From Abyssibius sp040880065 (lineage in GTDB: Bacteria > Pseudomonadota > Alphaproteobacteria > Rhodobacterales > Rhodobacteraceae): a stretch of DNA of 64,000 nucleotides. A program made the translations under genes and the position numbers. Numbering within the stretch: the first letter of the stretch is position 1; each line of letters opens with the position of its first letter. The notes beneath the pieces were generated by a model that saw only the letters and a list, made by a program, of their open reading frames with translations, was not told the DNA's origin and did no database searches. Where the stretch lies: contig JBBDJE010000038.1 of NCBI GenBank assembly GCA_040880065.1, positions 1 to 64,000 on the forward strand, in the 5' to 3' direction. Of the stretch, positions 9,453 through 17,763 are shown one piece after another.

Positions 9453-10265
9453 TTAGAATAACGCGCCCGGCATGCTGTTGAGCAGGCTGTGGGTTTGCGT
9501 TTCGATTGCGCCGGTCGCAAGCGAGCCGAGCGGGGCTGCTGTAGCCGCACTGTCTGCGCCCATCAACGGGGCGGCGCTGTCATCTTGAGCCGCTGGCATG
9601 GTGCTATAAGGGCCGATTGACCCTACCTGACCGGCTGACAGGAACGGATGCACCGCCAGCACGGGGCGCACAGGTGCCGGCGCGGCTGCGGCGAGCACAA
9701 GGCGGGGTTCAGGCACCTCGCCACCAAGGCGGGCGCGTATCTCATCAAACCGCGCGGTATAGCGGCTGGCATAGCTGGGGGTACGGGAATGATAGGCCCC
9801 GGCAGCCGCGCTCCAGCTTCCAAGCTCATCATAGAGATCGCTTAGAAAGCGGGCGGCATAGCGGGCATTGATCATCGGGTTGAACATCGCCTCGATCGAG
9901 GTGAAATGCATGCCGTGCCAGCGGTGGTTAAGCTGGAAACACCCCACATCAAAGCTGCGCGCGCCAGCCTCATAGCGGGTGGTGGCATAGTTCAGCGCCT
10001 CATCCGACGTGTCAAACCAATGGCCTGCGCCTTGCATATTGACCGTCCACGGCCAGGGGCGCAGCGCACCGCCGCGCCGCCGTCCGGTTTCGGTCAGGGT
10101 AATGGCGAGCATCACATCGGGCGGGATGCCGCGTTCCTGTGCTGCAGCAAAGCTGGCAGCCTCGCAAATGCTTGCGCCCACCTCATCGGCAGTTTGGGCC
10201 ATGGCAGTGCCCGCGCTAAACAGCGTGGCAATCATGTAAAACGTGGCGCGGATTCTCCGGTTCAT
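9453..10265 (-). CDS. Secreted lytic transglycosylase (SLT domain), flagellar-linked
   Basis: The 270-residue product starts with a cleavable signal peptide (ending SAGTAMAQ). An SLT domain follows, with the putative catalytic Glu in LTETGRR at about residue 57 and the conserved FDVGCFQLNHRWHG and SAAAGAYHSRTP. It should cut glycan strands in the periplasm. Its position just upstream of flhA suggests a role in opening the wall for the flagellar rod, as with FlgJ-type enzymes. The C-terminal ~90 residues are Ala/Pro/Gly-rich and look unstructured. The ATG at 10265 is preferred to a TTG two codons earlier. Confidence 0.88.
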   Translation of the reverse strand: MNRRIRATFYMIATLFSAGTAMAQTADEVGASICEAASFAAAQERGIPPDVMLAITLTETGRRRGGALRPWPWTVNMQGAGHWFDTSDEALNYATTRYEAGARSFDVGCFQLNHRWHGMHFTSIEAMFNPMINARYAARFLSDLYDELGSWSAAAGAYHSRTPSYASRYTARFDEIRARLGGEVPEPRLVLAAAAPAPVRPVLAVHPFLSAGQVGSIGPYSTMPAAQDDSAAPLMGADSAATAAPLGSLATGAIETQTHSLLNSMPGALF

Positions 10266-10371
10266 GCGCAAGACTTAGCGCCGGATCGTTACCAAGCTCT
10301 AAAGCCTGCGCAAGTTTATCTGGCATTTCGCGCGCCGCCCGCTTAGGCCTAGGGCAAAGCGAGGTGTGACC

Positions 10372-11526
10372 ATGTTTGACCAGACCATAGAAATTTTAGG
10401 CAAGCTCATCAGCTTTCCCACCGTCAGTAGCGATAGCAACCTCGAGCTGATCGACTGGGTGGCCGAATATTTGTCGGGCCATGGTGCGCATATCGAAATT
10501 TCGCACAATGAAACCGGCACCAAGGGCAACCTGTTTGCCACATTCGGACCAATGGTTGATGGCGGGATCATCCTTTCAGGCCATAGCGATGTGGTGCCCG
10601 TAACCGGCCAGGCCTGGAGCCGTGACGCCTTTACGCTGCACGAGAGTGAGGGGCTGTATTACGGGCGCGGCACCTGCGATATGAAGGGCTTTATCGCCTG
10701 CGCACTGGCGCTTGCGCCACAACTTGCACAGGCGCAACTGGCCAAACCCATCCACATCGCGCTGAGTTATGACGAGGAAACCGGCTGCCTTGGCGCGCCG
10801 GTTATGCTGGCCGCACTCGCCGCGCGCCGCCTGCGCCCCGGCATTTGCATTGTGGGCGAGCCGACAAGCATGCGGCTGATCAACGGGCATAAGGGCTGTT
10901 GCGAGATGCACACGGTTCTAAACGGGTTGGAGGGCCATAGTTCCATGCCGTCCGCCGGGGTTAATGCGGCTGTTTATGCGGCGCGCTATATCGGGCAGTT
11001 GATGGAAATTGCCGAAGCGCTGAAAACCCGCGCACCTGCCGACAGCCCGTTCGATCCACCCCAAACCACGCTTAATGTCGGGCGTCTTGCGGCTGGCGTT
11101 GCAACAAACGTCATCCCCAACCATGCGGAAATCGACTGGGAGTTTCGCCCCGTCCAGCGCGACGATATTGCTTTCGTGAAAGCCCGTATCAACGACTTTG
11201 CCAATAATGTGCTACTGCCCGAAATGCGCGCCACCCACCCCGGTGCCAACATTCAAACCCAATCCATTGCCGAAGTGGTCGGGCTGGAACCCGAGATCGA
11301 GGGTGAGGCCCAAAAGCTGGTGCTGGCCCTGACCGGCGCCAATACCACCGCCACAGTTCCTTTTGGCACCGAAGCCGGGCTGTTCGCGGCTCAGGGTATT
11401 TCGACCGTTGTCTGTGGCCCGGGCGATATTGCGCAAGCCCACAAGCCCGACGAATTTGTGAGCGGCGCACAGCTGCGCCAGTGTTTGCAGATGCTGGAAC
11501 GGCTGGTCGCGCGGGTTTTGGCATGA
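10372..11526 (+). CDS. argE: Acetylornithine deacetylase (M20 family)
   Basis: The 384-residue metallopeptidase-fold enzyme has metal-binding motifs ILSGHSDVVPV, YGRGTCDMKGF, YDEETGCLGAP and IVGEPTSM, and a C-terminal PFGTEAGLF. In the family it removes the acetyl group from N-acetylornithine in arginine synthesis. FPTVSSDSNLELIDW near the N-terminus is typical of proteobacterial ArgE. The ATG at 10372 is preferred to a GTG two codons upstream because GAGGTG is correctly spaced for it. Closely related M20 amidases with other substrates cannot be fully excluded. Confidence 0.87.
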   Translation: MFDQTIEILGKLISFPTVSSDSNLELIDWVAEYLSGHGAHIEISHNETGTKGNLFATFGPMVDGGIILSGHSDVVPVTGQAWSRDAFTLHESEGLYYGRGTCDMKGFIACALALAPQLAQAQLAKPIHIALSYDEETGCLGAPVMLAALAARRLRPGICIVGEPTSMRLINGHKGCCEMHTVLNGLEGHSSMPSAGVNAAVYAARYIGQLMEIAEALKTRAPADSPFDPPQTTLNVGRLAAGVATNVIPNHAEIDWEFRPVQRDDIAFVKARINDFANNVLLPEMRATHPGANIQTQSIAEVVGLEPEIEGEAQKLVLALTGANTTATVPFGTEAGLFAAQGISTVVCGPGDIAQAHKPDEFVSGAQLRQCLQMLERLVARVLA

Positions 11527-11574
11527 TTCGTACCCCGATTCGCAATTGATTCGGGTTGATCGGTTGCGAATCGG
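11525..11574. promoter_or_regulatory. Cluster of four GANTC (CcrM) sites and an 11-bp inverted repeat upstream of gcrA
   Basis: GATTC or GAATC occurs at 11525-11529, 11537-11541, 11548-11552 and 11568-11572. A perfect inverted repeat CCGATTCGCAA / TTGCGAATCGG at 11535-11545 and 11564-11574 contains two of them. GANTC is the target of the alphaproteobacterial cell-cycle methylase CcrM, and GcrA is known in Caulobacter to act at GANTC-bearing promoters. The cluster sits 13-60 bases upstream of the likely gcrA -35 element, suggesting methylation-sensitive or autogenous control. Confidence 0.7.
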
Positions 11575-11584
11575 TTGCTCTGCC

Positions 11585-11612
11585 TTGTAACTCGCCGCCA
11601 AGAGCTTAAAAT
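11585..11612 (+). promoter_or_regulatory. Possible sigma70-type promoter for gcrA
   Basis: TTGTAA at 11585-11590 and TAAAAT at 11607-11612 are separated by 16 bases, close to housekeeping spacing, in an otherwise GC-rich region. Transcription would start near 11619, just before a hairpin. This is a by-eye match without experimental support. Confidence 0.4.
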
Positions 11613-11619
11613 AAACTCG

Positions 11620-11641
11620 GGCGCCTGCCTTTGCGGGCGCC
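11620..11641 (+). other. Hairpin in the argE-gcrA gap (gcrA leader or argE terminator)
   Basis: GGCGCCTGC (11620-11628) pairs with GCGGGCGCC (11633-11641) around a CTTT tetraloop: nine pairs including one G-U. The following TTCATCTATTT is only moderately T-rich, so it could be a weak terminator of argE. If the promoter at 11585 is real, the hairpin lies at the very 5' end of the gcrA mRNA. Confidence 0.55.
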
Positions 11642-11664
11642 TTCATCTATTTGCGGAGAGATTG

Positions 11665-12267
11665 ATGTCCTGGACAGACGAACGCGTTGAACAGCTCAAG
11701 CAGATGTGGGGCGAAGGGAAATCTGCCAGCCAGATATCCAAGGAACTTGGCAGCGTCACCCGCAATGCGGTGATCGGCAAGGTGCACCGGCTTGGCCTGT
11801 CGAACCGCCCCGCAACCCCTGCGACCGCGCCAGGCAAAGCCGCCAAGGATGCCGCAAAACCTGCAGCCAAAGCGGCAAGCAAAGAGCCCGCAGCCACCCC
11901 CGCCCCCAAGGCGGCGGCACCCGCACAACCGGCAGCGGCACCCGCATCACCACCACCGCCTGTCGCGCGCGAACATATTCCGGGGCGCAAGCCCATCGGC
12001 ATTCCCGGCCAGCCACTTCCGCCGCAGCCAACCAATTCGGAAATTTCCGCCGAGGCGCTGGCCAATGTGAAGGCGCTGGAGCGCAAGGCCAAAAAACTGA
12101 ACCTGATGCAATTGACCGAGCGCACATGCAAATGGCCGATCGGAGACCCCGCAACGCCCGAATTCTGGTTTTGCGGCCACCCGACCGAGCCGGGCAAGCC
12201 CTATTGCGAAACCCATGTCGGCATTGCCTTCCAGCCGATGAGCAGCCGCCGCGACCGCCGCCGCTAG
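11665..12267 (+). CDS. gcrA: Cell-cycle regulator GcrA
   Basis: The 200-residue protein has the GcrA N-terminal helix-turn-helix (MSWTDERVEQLKQMWGEG ... GKVHRLGLSNR), a ~90-residue Ala/Pro/Lys-rich linker, and the conserved C-terminal block TCKWPIGDP ... FWFCGHP ... YCETHVGIAFQP with paired Cys/His. In Caulobacter, GcrA works with sigma70 RNA polymerase at CcrM-methylated promoters to drive S-phase genes. The ATG at 11665 is fixed by the motif and a GGAGAG site 5 bases upstream. Its 3' end overlaps convergent recQ by 4 bases. Confidence 0.96.
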   Translation: MSWTDERVEQLKQMWGEGKSASQISKELGSVTRNAVIGKVHRLGLSNRPATPATAPGKAAKDAAKPAAKAASKEPAATPAPKAAAPAQPAAAPASPPPPVAREHIPGRKPIGIPGQPLPPQPTNSEISAEALANVKALERKAKKLNLMQLTERTCKWPIGDPATPEFWFCGHPTEPGKPYCETHVGIAFQPMSSRRDRRR

Positions 12268-14318
12268 GCTTGGGCTTCCAGAATATCCAGAAAAGCCGCC
12301 CCGAAACGGGCGGTTTTTTGTTCTCCCATGCCCTGAATGCGCTCAAGCGCCGCAAGGTCGCGCGGGCGGCTTTCAGCAATTTTGGCCAGCGTGCCATGCG
12401 TGCAGGACAGGAATTTATCCAACCCGTTTTCGCCGCGCGCCAATGCAAGCTGGGCTTCATGAAGCTGGTCGAACACCGCGCCCTGCGCCTTGCCGTTCAG
12501 CTTGCGGCGCGACGGGTGCTGCTTGTCGGGTGCTTCGCCGCAGATCACTTCGAGAAATATAGCGCCATAGCTTTCGAGCTTCTTGGCACCTACACCGTTG
12601 ATCTGCGCAAACGCGTCCATATCTTGCGGGCGCGATTGCGCCAGTTCGATCAGCGTGCGGTCGGGAAAGATCACATAGGCGGGGGCGCGGGCGGCTTCGG
12701 CCAGTTCGCGGCGTTTGGCTTTAAGTGCGGCGAGCAGGCCCTCGTCTTCTTCGCCCACTAAGGCAACGGGGGCGGCTGGCCCGCGTTTGGCCGCACGGAT
12801 TGTGTCACGCCGCAATTTTAGCGTGGTTTCGCCGCGCAAAAGCGGGCGGGCGGCCTCGGTCATCACCAATGCGCCCATGCGCTCGGGGTCGGGGCGCAGC
12901 AGATCGCGGCCCATGAGCTGGCGGAATACCGCGCCCCATTCGCGCTTGGAATATGCCTTGCCAACACCAAAGGTGGGCAGGCTGCCATGCCCGGCGCGAG
13001 TGATCTTATCGGTATTTGCGCCGAGCAAAATATCGGTCAGATGCCCCGCGCCGTAGCGTTCACCCGAGCGCAAGGCCGCGCTGAGGGCCATGCGCGCCGC
13101 CTCGGTGCCATCAAAGGTTTCTGGCGCGTTGCGACACAGGTCACAATTGCCGCAATCACCCATTGGCGCATCGCCAAAGTAGGGCAGCAATACGCGGCGA
13201 CGGCAGCCAAGTGCTTCCGCCAGCCCCAGCAGCGCATTCAACCGCGCATGGTCAGCCCGCTTGCGTTCCAGCGGGGCAAGGCCTTCGTCAATCTGACTGC
13301 GGCGAAGGCGAATATCATCAGGGCCAAACAGCGTCAGCGTATCGGCGGGCGCGCCATCGCGCCCGGCGCGACCCACCTCCTGATACCAGCCTTCAATGTT
13401 CTTGGGCAGGTCGGCATGCGCCACATAGCGGATGTCGGGCTTGTCGATGCCCATGCCAAAGGCCACCGTCGCCACCACGATCAGCCCGTCTTCGCGCTGA
13501 AAGCGGGTTTCGGCAAGGCGGCGATCATCCGGCTCCATACCGGCATGATAGGCCAGTGCGTTATGCCCTTCCGTGCGCAAGGCCTGCGCCAATGTTTCGG
13601 TGCGCGCGCGACTGCCGCAATAGACAATGCCCGAAAGCCCCTTGCGCGCCGCTACAAAGCTGAGCAGTTGCGCACGCGGATTGTCTTTTGCCTCAAAGGC
13701 GATGTTCAGGTTCGGGCGGTCAAAGCCACGCAAAAACACCTGCGGGGCGCGGCCAGCAAACAGGCGTTCAACAATTTCCTGCCGCGTTTCGGCATCGGCG
13801 GTTGCAGTCAGCGCCACCAGCGGCACGGCCAGCCTGTCGCGCAGCGCGCCGATCTTCAAGTAATCCGGACGAAAATCATGGCCCCACTGGCTGACACAAT
13901 GCGCCTCGTCCACCGCGATAAGGCTGACATTCACGCGCGCCAGCATGCGCATCGTGCCTTCGCGGCCCAGACGTTCGGGGGCCATATAAAGGATTTTGAG
14001 GCGGCCCTCATCGAGTGCTGCAAACACCGCCTCGACCTCGTCTTCGGTATTGCCCGAGGTCAGCGCGCCCGCTTCAACGCCTGCATCATTCAGCGCGCGC
14101 ACTTGGTCGCGCATCAGCGCGATAAGCGGCGATATGACCAGCGTCACCCCCTCGCGCAGCAGCGCCGGAAGCTGGAAGCATAGTGACTTGCCCCCACCCG
14201 TGGGCATAACGGCGAGCACGTCTTGCCCCGCGGCCACCGCGGCGACGACCTCGGCCTGACCGGGGCGAAAACCGTCAAAGCCAAAGACTGTGCGCAGAAG
14301 GTTGGTTTGGGCATTCAT
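12264..14318 (-). CDS. recQ: ATP-dependent DNA helicase RecQ
   Basis: The 684-residue protein has a superfamily-2 helicase core (Walker A PTGGGKSLCFQ, DEAH box AVDEAHCVSQWGHDF, motif VI VGRAGRDGAPAD), a RecQ zinc module (CRRR ... CGNCDLC), a winged-helix region, and two C-terminal HRDC-like domains (INGVGAKKLESYG and IQGMGEQKTARFG). Two HRDC repeats, rather than the single one of E. coli RecQ, are common in alphaproteobacteria. RecQ unwinds DNA in recombination and fork repair. Confidence 0.95.
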   Translation of the reverse strand: MNAQTNLLRTVFGFDGFRPGQAEVVAAVAAGQDVLAVMPTGGGKSLCFQLPALLREGVTLVISPLIALMRDQVRALNDAGVEAGALTSGNTEDEVEAVFAALDEGRLKILYMAPERLGREGTMRMLARVNVSLIAVDEAHCVSQWGHDFRPDYLKIGALRDRLAVPLVALTATADAETRQEIVERLFAGRAPQVFLRGFDRPNLNIAFEAKDNPRAQLLSFVAARKGLSGIVYCGSRARTETLAQALRTEGHNALAYHAGMEPDDRRLAETRFQREDGLIVVATVAFGMGIDKPDIRYVAHADLPKNIEGWYQEVGRAGRDGAPADTLTLFGPDDIRLRRSQIDEGLAPLERKRADHARLNALLGLAEALGCRRRVLLPYFGDAPMGDCGNCDLCRNAPETFDGTEAARMALSAALRSGERYGAGHLTDILLGANTDKITRAGHGSLPTFGVGKAYSKREWGAVFRQLMGRDLLRPDPERMGALVMTEAARPLLRGETTLKLRRDTIRAAKRGPAAPVALVGEEDEGLLAALKAKRRELAEAARAPAYVIFPDRTLIELAQSRPQDMDAFAQINGVGAKKLESYGAIFLEVICGEAPDKQHPSRRKLNGKAQGAVFDQLHEAQLALARGENGLDKFLSCTHGTLAKIAESRPRDLAALERIQGMGEQKTARFGAAFLDILEAQA

Positions 14319-14348
14319 GCCCCTGTCTAGCCCGCCGCGACTCGGCCC

Positions 14349-15929
14349 TCAATAGCCCAAAGCACAGCCGTCTTTACGAAAGTCCGATGCGCCGATCAGA
14401 ATGCCGCGCGCCACGTCTATTTGAATGGCCTGTGCGCCCCCCAAAGCCGTAGCCCGCCATTTTACGCGATGCCCCAAATCGGTCAGTTGCTGGGCAACAT
14501 TTGGCGCAATCCCGGTTTCCAGCCACAAGGCATCATGGTCGGCAAAGGCGCGGGGGGCATCAAAGGCGGTTTGCATATCCATGCTAAAATCCACAAGGTT
14601 CGAGAGGTAATGCGCATGCCCCACCGCCTGATACTGCCCGCCCATCACGCCAAAGGGCATAAGGTTTTTGCCATCACGTATCATCCCCGGAATAATGGTG
14701 TGCATCGGGCGTTTGCCGGGGGCCAACTCGTTTGGGTGCCCCTTGACGAGGTTGAAGCCGGTGCCACGATCATGGAACAATATGCCGAATTTTTCCGATG
14801 CCTGCCCGCTGCCAAAGCCCGAAAAGATAGAATAGATCAGGCTCAGTGCCATACGGTCTTTATCAACAACCGTCAGATAAACCGTGTCTTTATGCACATC
14901 CTCCAGCGGGGGGCTGGGCAGGGGTAGAACGGTGTTTGGCGAAATAAGCGCCGCCAGCCGCGCCGCCGTTTCAGGGGCAAGCAAATGGGCGAGGCGCGCG
15001 CCCATATGGGCCGGATCGCTTACAAAACGGTTGCGCGCGTCATAAGCCAGCTTGCCTGCCTCGGCCAGTAAATGCGTGCGCGCAGCGCCGTAAGGGTCCA
15101 TCCCCGTAAAATCGAAATGGCTGAGGATATTGGCCAGCAGCAACGCTGTCGCCCCCTGCCCGTTGGGCGGCAGTTCAATAAGTTCAGTGCCGCGATAAAG
15201 GGTGGATACCGGCGCCACATAATCAGCGCGCACCTGTGCCAGATCATCAAGATCATGCCCGCCACCAAGGGCGTTGAGCGATGCGATCATATCATCGGCC
15301 ACCTCGCCCTCATAGAACCCGGCACGACCTTGAAGCACGATCCGGCGTAAAACTTCGGCTTGGCCGGGGGCTTTGAACCTGTCACCGGTGGCAAATGGCT
15401 GGCCGTTGTTTAGGAAAAATGCCTGCGCATGCAAGCGCAAATCTTTAGAGAACACCGCCAGATCCCGAGCCACGCGCGGCGCTACGGGCACGCCGTTTTC
15501 GGCATAATGAATGGCCGGGGCAAGCACGCGGTCGCGCCCAAGGCGGCCATGATCCTCGATCAGCCGCAAAAATCCGTCCACCGCGCCGGGCATGGTTACG
15601 GCATCGGCGCTGTCACTCGCGATGCGTATGTGGTTTTGGGCGCGCAAACCGGCGGCATTTGCCGATGCGGGCGCGCGGCCAGAGGCATTGAGCCCGATAA
15701 TCGCAGCCCCTTCGGCTGGCTGCAACAATGCAAAGCAATCGCCGCCCAGACCTGTCATATGCGGCTCGCAGATATTCAGCACCATCGCCGCTGCCACGCC
15801 GGCATCAACCGCATTGCCGCCCGCCTGCAAGGTTGAAATTGCGACCTGTGCCGCCAGTGGATGGCTGGCCGCGCATATGCCATTTTCGGCATAAACCATC
15901 GAGCGGCCGTTTTTCTGAAAGTCGCGCAT
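14349..15929 (-). CDS. Gamma-glutamyltransferase family protein
   Basis: The 526-residue Ntn-hydrolase of normal length has the N-terminal signature VYAENGICAASHPLAAQVAISTL and the putative autoprocessing/catalytic threonine in HKDTVYLTVVDKD near residue 350. GSGQASEKFGILFHDRGTGF follows downstream. No signal peptide precedes MRDFQKNGRSMVY, so it may be cytoplasmic, unlike periplasmic E. coli Ggt. The ATG at 15929 is chosen because upstream in-frame codons look non-coding. It is divergent from the DUF2794 gene; the 96-bp gap should hold both promoters. Confidence 0.87.
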   Translation of the reverse strand: MRDFQKNGRSMVYAENGICAASHPLAAQVAISTLQAGGNAVDAGVAAAMVLNICEPHMTGLGGDCFALLQPAEGAAIIGLNASGRAPASANAAGLRAQNHIRIASDSADAVTMPGAVDGFLRLIEDHGRLGRDRVLAPAIHYAENGVPVAPRVARDLAVFSKDLRLHAQAFFLNNGQPFATGDRFKAPGQAEVLRRIVLQGRAGFYEGEVADDMIASLNALGGGHDLDDLAQVRADYVAPVSTLYRGTELIELPPNGQGATALLLANILSHFDFTGMDPYGAARTHLLAEAGKLAYDARNRFVSDPAHMGARLAHLLAPETAARLAALISPNTVLPLPSPPLEDVHKDTVYLTVVDKDRMALSLIYSIFSGFGSGQASEKFGILFHDRGTGFNLVKGHPNELAPGKRPMHTIIPGMIRDGKNLMPFGVMGGQYQAVGHAHYLSNLVDFSMDMQTAFDAPRAFADHDALWLETGIAPNVAQQLTDLGHRVKWRATALGGAQAIQIDVARGILIGASDFRKDGCALGY

Positions 15930-16025
15930 AAATGCTCCCTGATCATCTTGCTGCACGCTGCCCCGAACGGTGGGAATGTTCAACGAATAGCTTGCCTGAA
16001 TTCTGATTATTGCACAGAATATACC

Positions 16026-16370
16026 ATGACCCTGATCCCGCACCCCGCATTGACCGCAACACCCAAACAAAATGAGCAAATTTCGTTCCATCGCAGCGAA
16101 CTTACGATCATTCTGTCGGTCTATGGCCGCTTTGTGGCCGCCGGCCTGTGGCGGGATTACGGCATTTCGGCCTTGCGCGATTATGCGGTGTTTTCCATTT
16201 TCCGCCATACCGCCGAGCAGCCGCTGTTTCGTGTTGAAAAGCACCCGAAAAACCGGCTGCGGCAGGGGCAATATTCGGTGGTTGGCATGGATGGCCGCAC
16301 GCTCAAGCGCGGCGATGATCTGGCGCAGGTCATGCGGATTTTCGAGCGTCAGCTTATGCGCGCGGTATAG
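16026..16370 (+). CDS. DUF2794 domain-containing protein
   Basis: The 114-residue product matches the alphaproteobacterial DUF2794 family: ISFHRSELTIILSVYGRFVAAGLWRDY, then YAVFSIFRHTAEQPLFRVEK and GQYSVV ... LKRGDDLAQVMRIF. The function is unknown. The start at 16026 (MTLIPHPALTATPKQ) gives the normal length; a longer in-frame opening to 15861 is discounted because it runs back into ggt. It stands alone on the plus strand. Confidence 0.85.
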   Translation: MTLIPHPALTATPKQNEQISFHRSELTIILSVYGRFVAAGLWRDYGISALRDYAVFSIFRHTAEQPLFRVEKHPKNRLRQGQYSVVGMDGRTLKRGDDLAQVMRIFERQLMRAV

Positions 16371-16426
16371 ACCAGCTTAGAACGCGACGCGTTCATTTGC
16401 ATTCACGCAATACGCTATAACAAGCA

Positions 16427-16461
16427 GAAAACCGGTGCCCACTTTTTGAAACATGCTCTAG
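16427..16461. repeat. Possible dispersed alphaproteobacterial intergenic repeat remnant
   Basis: GAAAACCGGTGCCCACTTTTT (16427-16447) followed by ACATGCTCTAG (16451-16461) resembles a short intergenic element (AAAAAGTGGG..CCGGTTTTC in reverse) that recurs in many Rhizobiales and related genomes. Its right end supplies the TAG stop of pppA at 16458-16460. Identification is from memory of the motif and only one copy was seen in this window. Confidence 0.45.
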
Positions 16462-17180
16462 AAATAGTCGGGGATTTCAACCGTGATCGCGGTGATATTA
16501 TCGCGCCCGCCGCCCGCCAGCGCCAATGCGATCAGCTCGTCACAGACCGCGGTGATGGGCGCTGACATCAGGCAATGGCGGATGTCTTCAAAACTGGCAT
16601 AGCCCGACAGCCCGTCGCTGCAAATCAGGAACCTGTCGCCCGGCTCATAGGTGCCGCGGATCTTGTCTATTTCCAGCGTTTCGCCAACGCCAACGGCGCG
16701 GGTTATCACATTGCCATGCGGATGGGTGTCAACCTCGTCGGCGGTTATCTGGCCGCTGTCAAACAAGTCATTCACCAGCGAATGATCGCGCGAAAGCTGG
16801 ATAAGCTGGCCATCACGCAACAAATATAGCCGTGAATCGCCCACCCACAAACAGGCAAAATGCGGCTCCGAGAGGATGAGCGCAATCGCGGTTGACCCGA
16901 TTGTGCCACCGCCGCGCCGCTCGGCCTCGGCCTGAATGGCGTAATGCGATTCCAGAAAGGCCGTGCGCACGGCGCGCATCGCCTCGCCCGAAGGCATGCC
17001 ACGGTCCATCCGGTCGATATGGCCGACAACGCTTTGACTGGCATAGTCGCCACCCGAATGCCCGCCCATACCATCGGCCACCACAAAGACCCCAAGCTCG
17101 GACACGGAGACAAGCGAGTCTTCATTCAGTTTTCGGACATTGCCCACATGGGTTTTGCCGCAATGGTGGAAAATACTCAT
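16458..17180 (-). CDS. pppA: T6SS-associated PP2C-type phosphatase PppA
   Basis: The 240-residue PPM/PP2C phosphatase has metal-binding motifs NEDS, VVADGMGGHSGGDYAS, WVGDSRLYLLRDG and CSDGLSGY, and GGRDNITAITVEI near the C-terminus. In Pseudomonas, PppA removes phosphate from the FHA protein and turns the T6SS off; TagH is encoded seven kb upstream in this operon. The ATG at 17180 overlaps the tagF stop by 4 bases. It is the last gene of the T6SS cluster. Confidence 0.92.
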   Translation of the reverse strand: MSIFHHCGKTHVGNVRKLNEDSLVSVSELGVFVVADGMGGHSGGDYASQSVVGHIDRMDRGMPSGEAMRAVRTAFLESHYAIQAEAERRGGGTIGSTAIALILSEPHFACLWVGDSRLYLLRDGQLIQLSRDHSLVNDLFDSGQITADEVDTHPHGNVITRAVGVGETLEIDKIRGTYEPGDRFLICSDGLSGYASFEDIRHCLMSAPITAVCDELIALALAGGGRDNITAITVEIPDYF

Positions 17181-17761
17181 AACAAGGCCCCCATAGTCTC
17201 GGCATGGGGGTCGTATCCCATGAGTGACATGAACCCCGCCCCTTCGGGCAGGCCGCTGAAAATCAGCCGGGTCGGCTCGCCAAATTCGGCATCGGGTGCC
17301 GAAAGCCACTGGCTTGCACGCGGTGTCGGGTTTGGGCCGGCCAGGGGCTCTGGCAATTCGGCCAGCATGTCTTCAAGCCGGGTTTTGCGGTTGAGCGTGT
17401 CGAGCATTTCAAGTGCGACATCTTCAAGCGGGGTGAACAGCGCATCATTCTCCAGCCCACCATCGGCACCCATCCCCTCGGCAAGCAATGTCAGCGGAAA
17501 CAGGCGGCCAACGGCATCCTGGCTGGGCATCATCACGCCGAAAACCGGTCGATCATGGGCAATCTCTGCGCCAAGCTGAAATCGCCAGATCGGTGCGGTG
17601 GCGTAGATATCGCGCCAGCCCGTGCCGACAATGCTGCGCGCATATGCGATGCCCGCCTGCAACCACGGGTCCCAGACACTCACAAAGCGGCGACTGACGC
17701 CACCGCGCACAAAATCGCCTAAGGCGGGGAACTTACCGTAATATCCATAAGTTGCGCCCAT
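17177..17761 (-). CDS. tagF: T6SS-associated protein TagF
   Basis: The 194-residue protein has the family opening GYYGKFPALGDFVRGGVSRRFVSVWDPWL and GVMMPSQDAVGRLFPLTL. TagF is a post-translational repressor of T6SS assembly in Pseudomonas, where it acts with FHA-family partners. In some alphaproteobacteria TagF and PppA are one fused protein; here they are separate genes overlapping by 4 bases. It starts 2 bases after the tssM stop codon. Confidence 0.92.
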   Translation of the reverse strand: MGATYGYYGKFPALGDFVRGGVSRRFVSVWDPWLQAGIAYARSIVGTGWRDIYATAPIWRFQLGAEIAHDRPVFGVMMPSQDAVGRLFPLTLLAEGMGADGGLENDALFTPLEDVALEMLDTLNRKTRLEDMLAELPEPLAGPNPTPRASQWLSAPDAEFGEPTRLIFSGLPEGAGFMSLMGYDPHAETMGALL

Positions 17762-17763
17762 GC

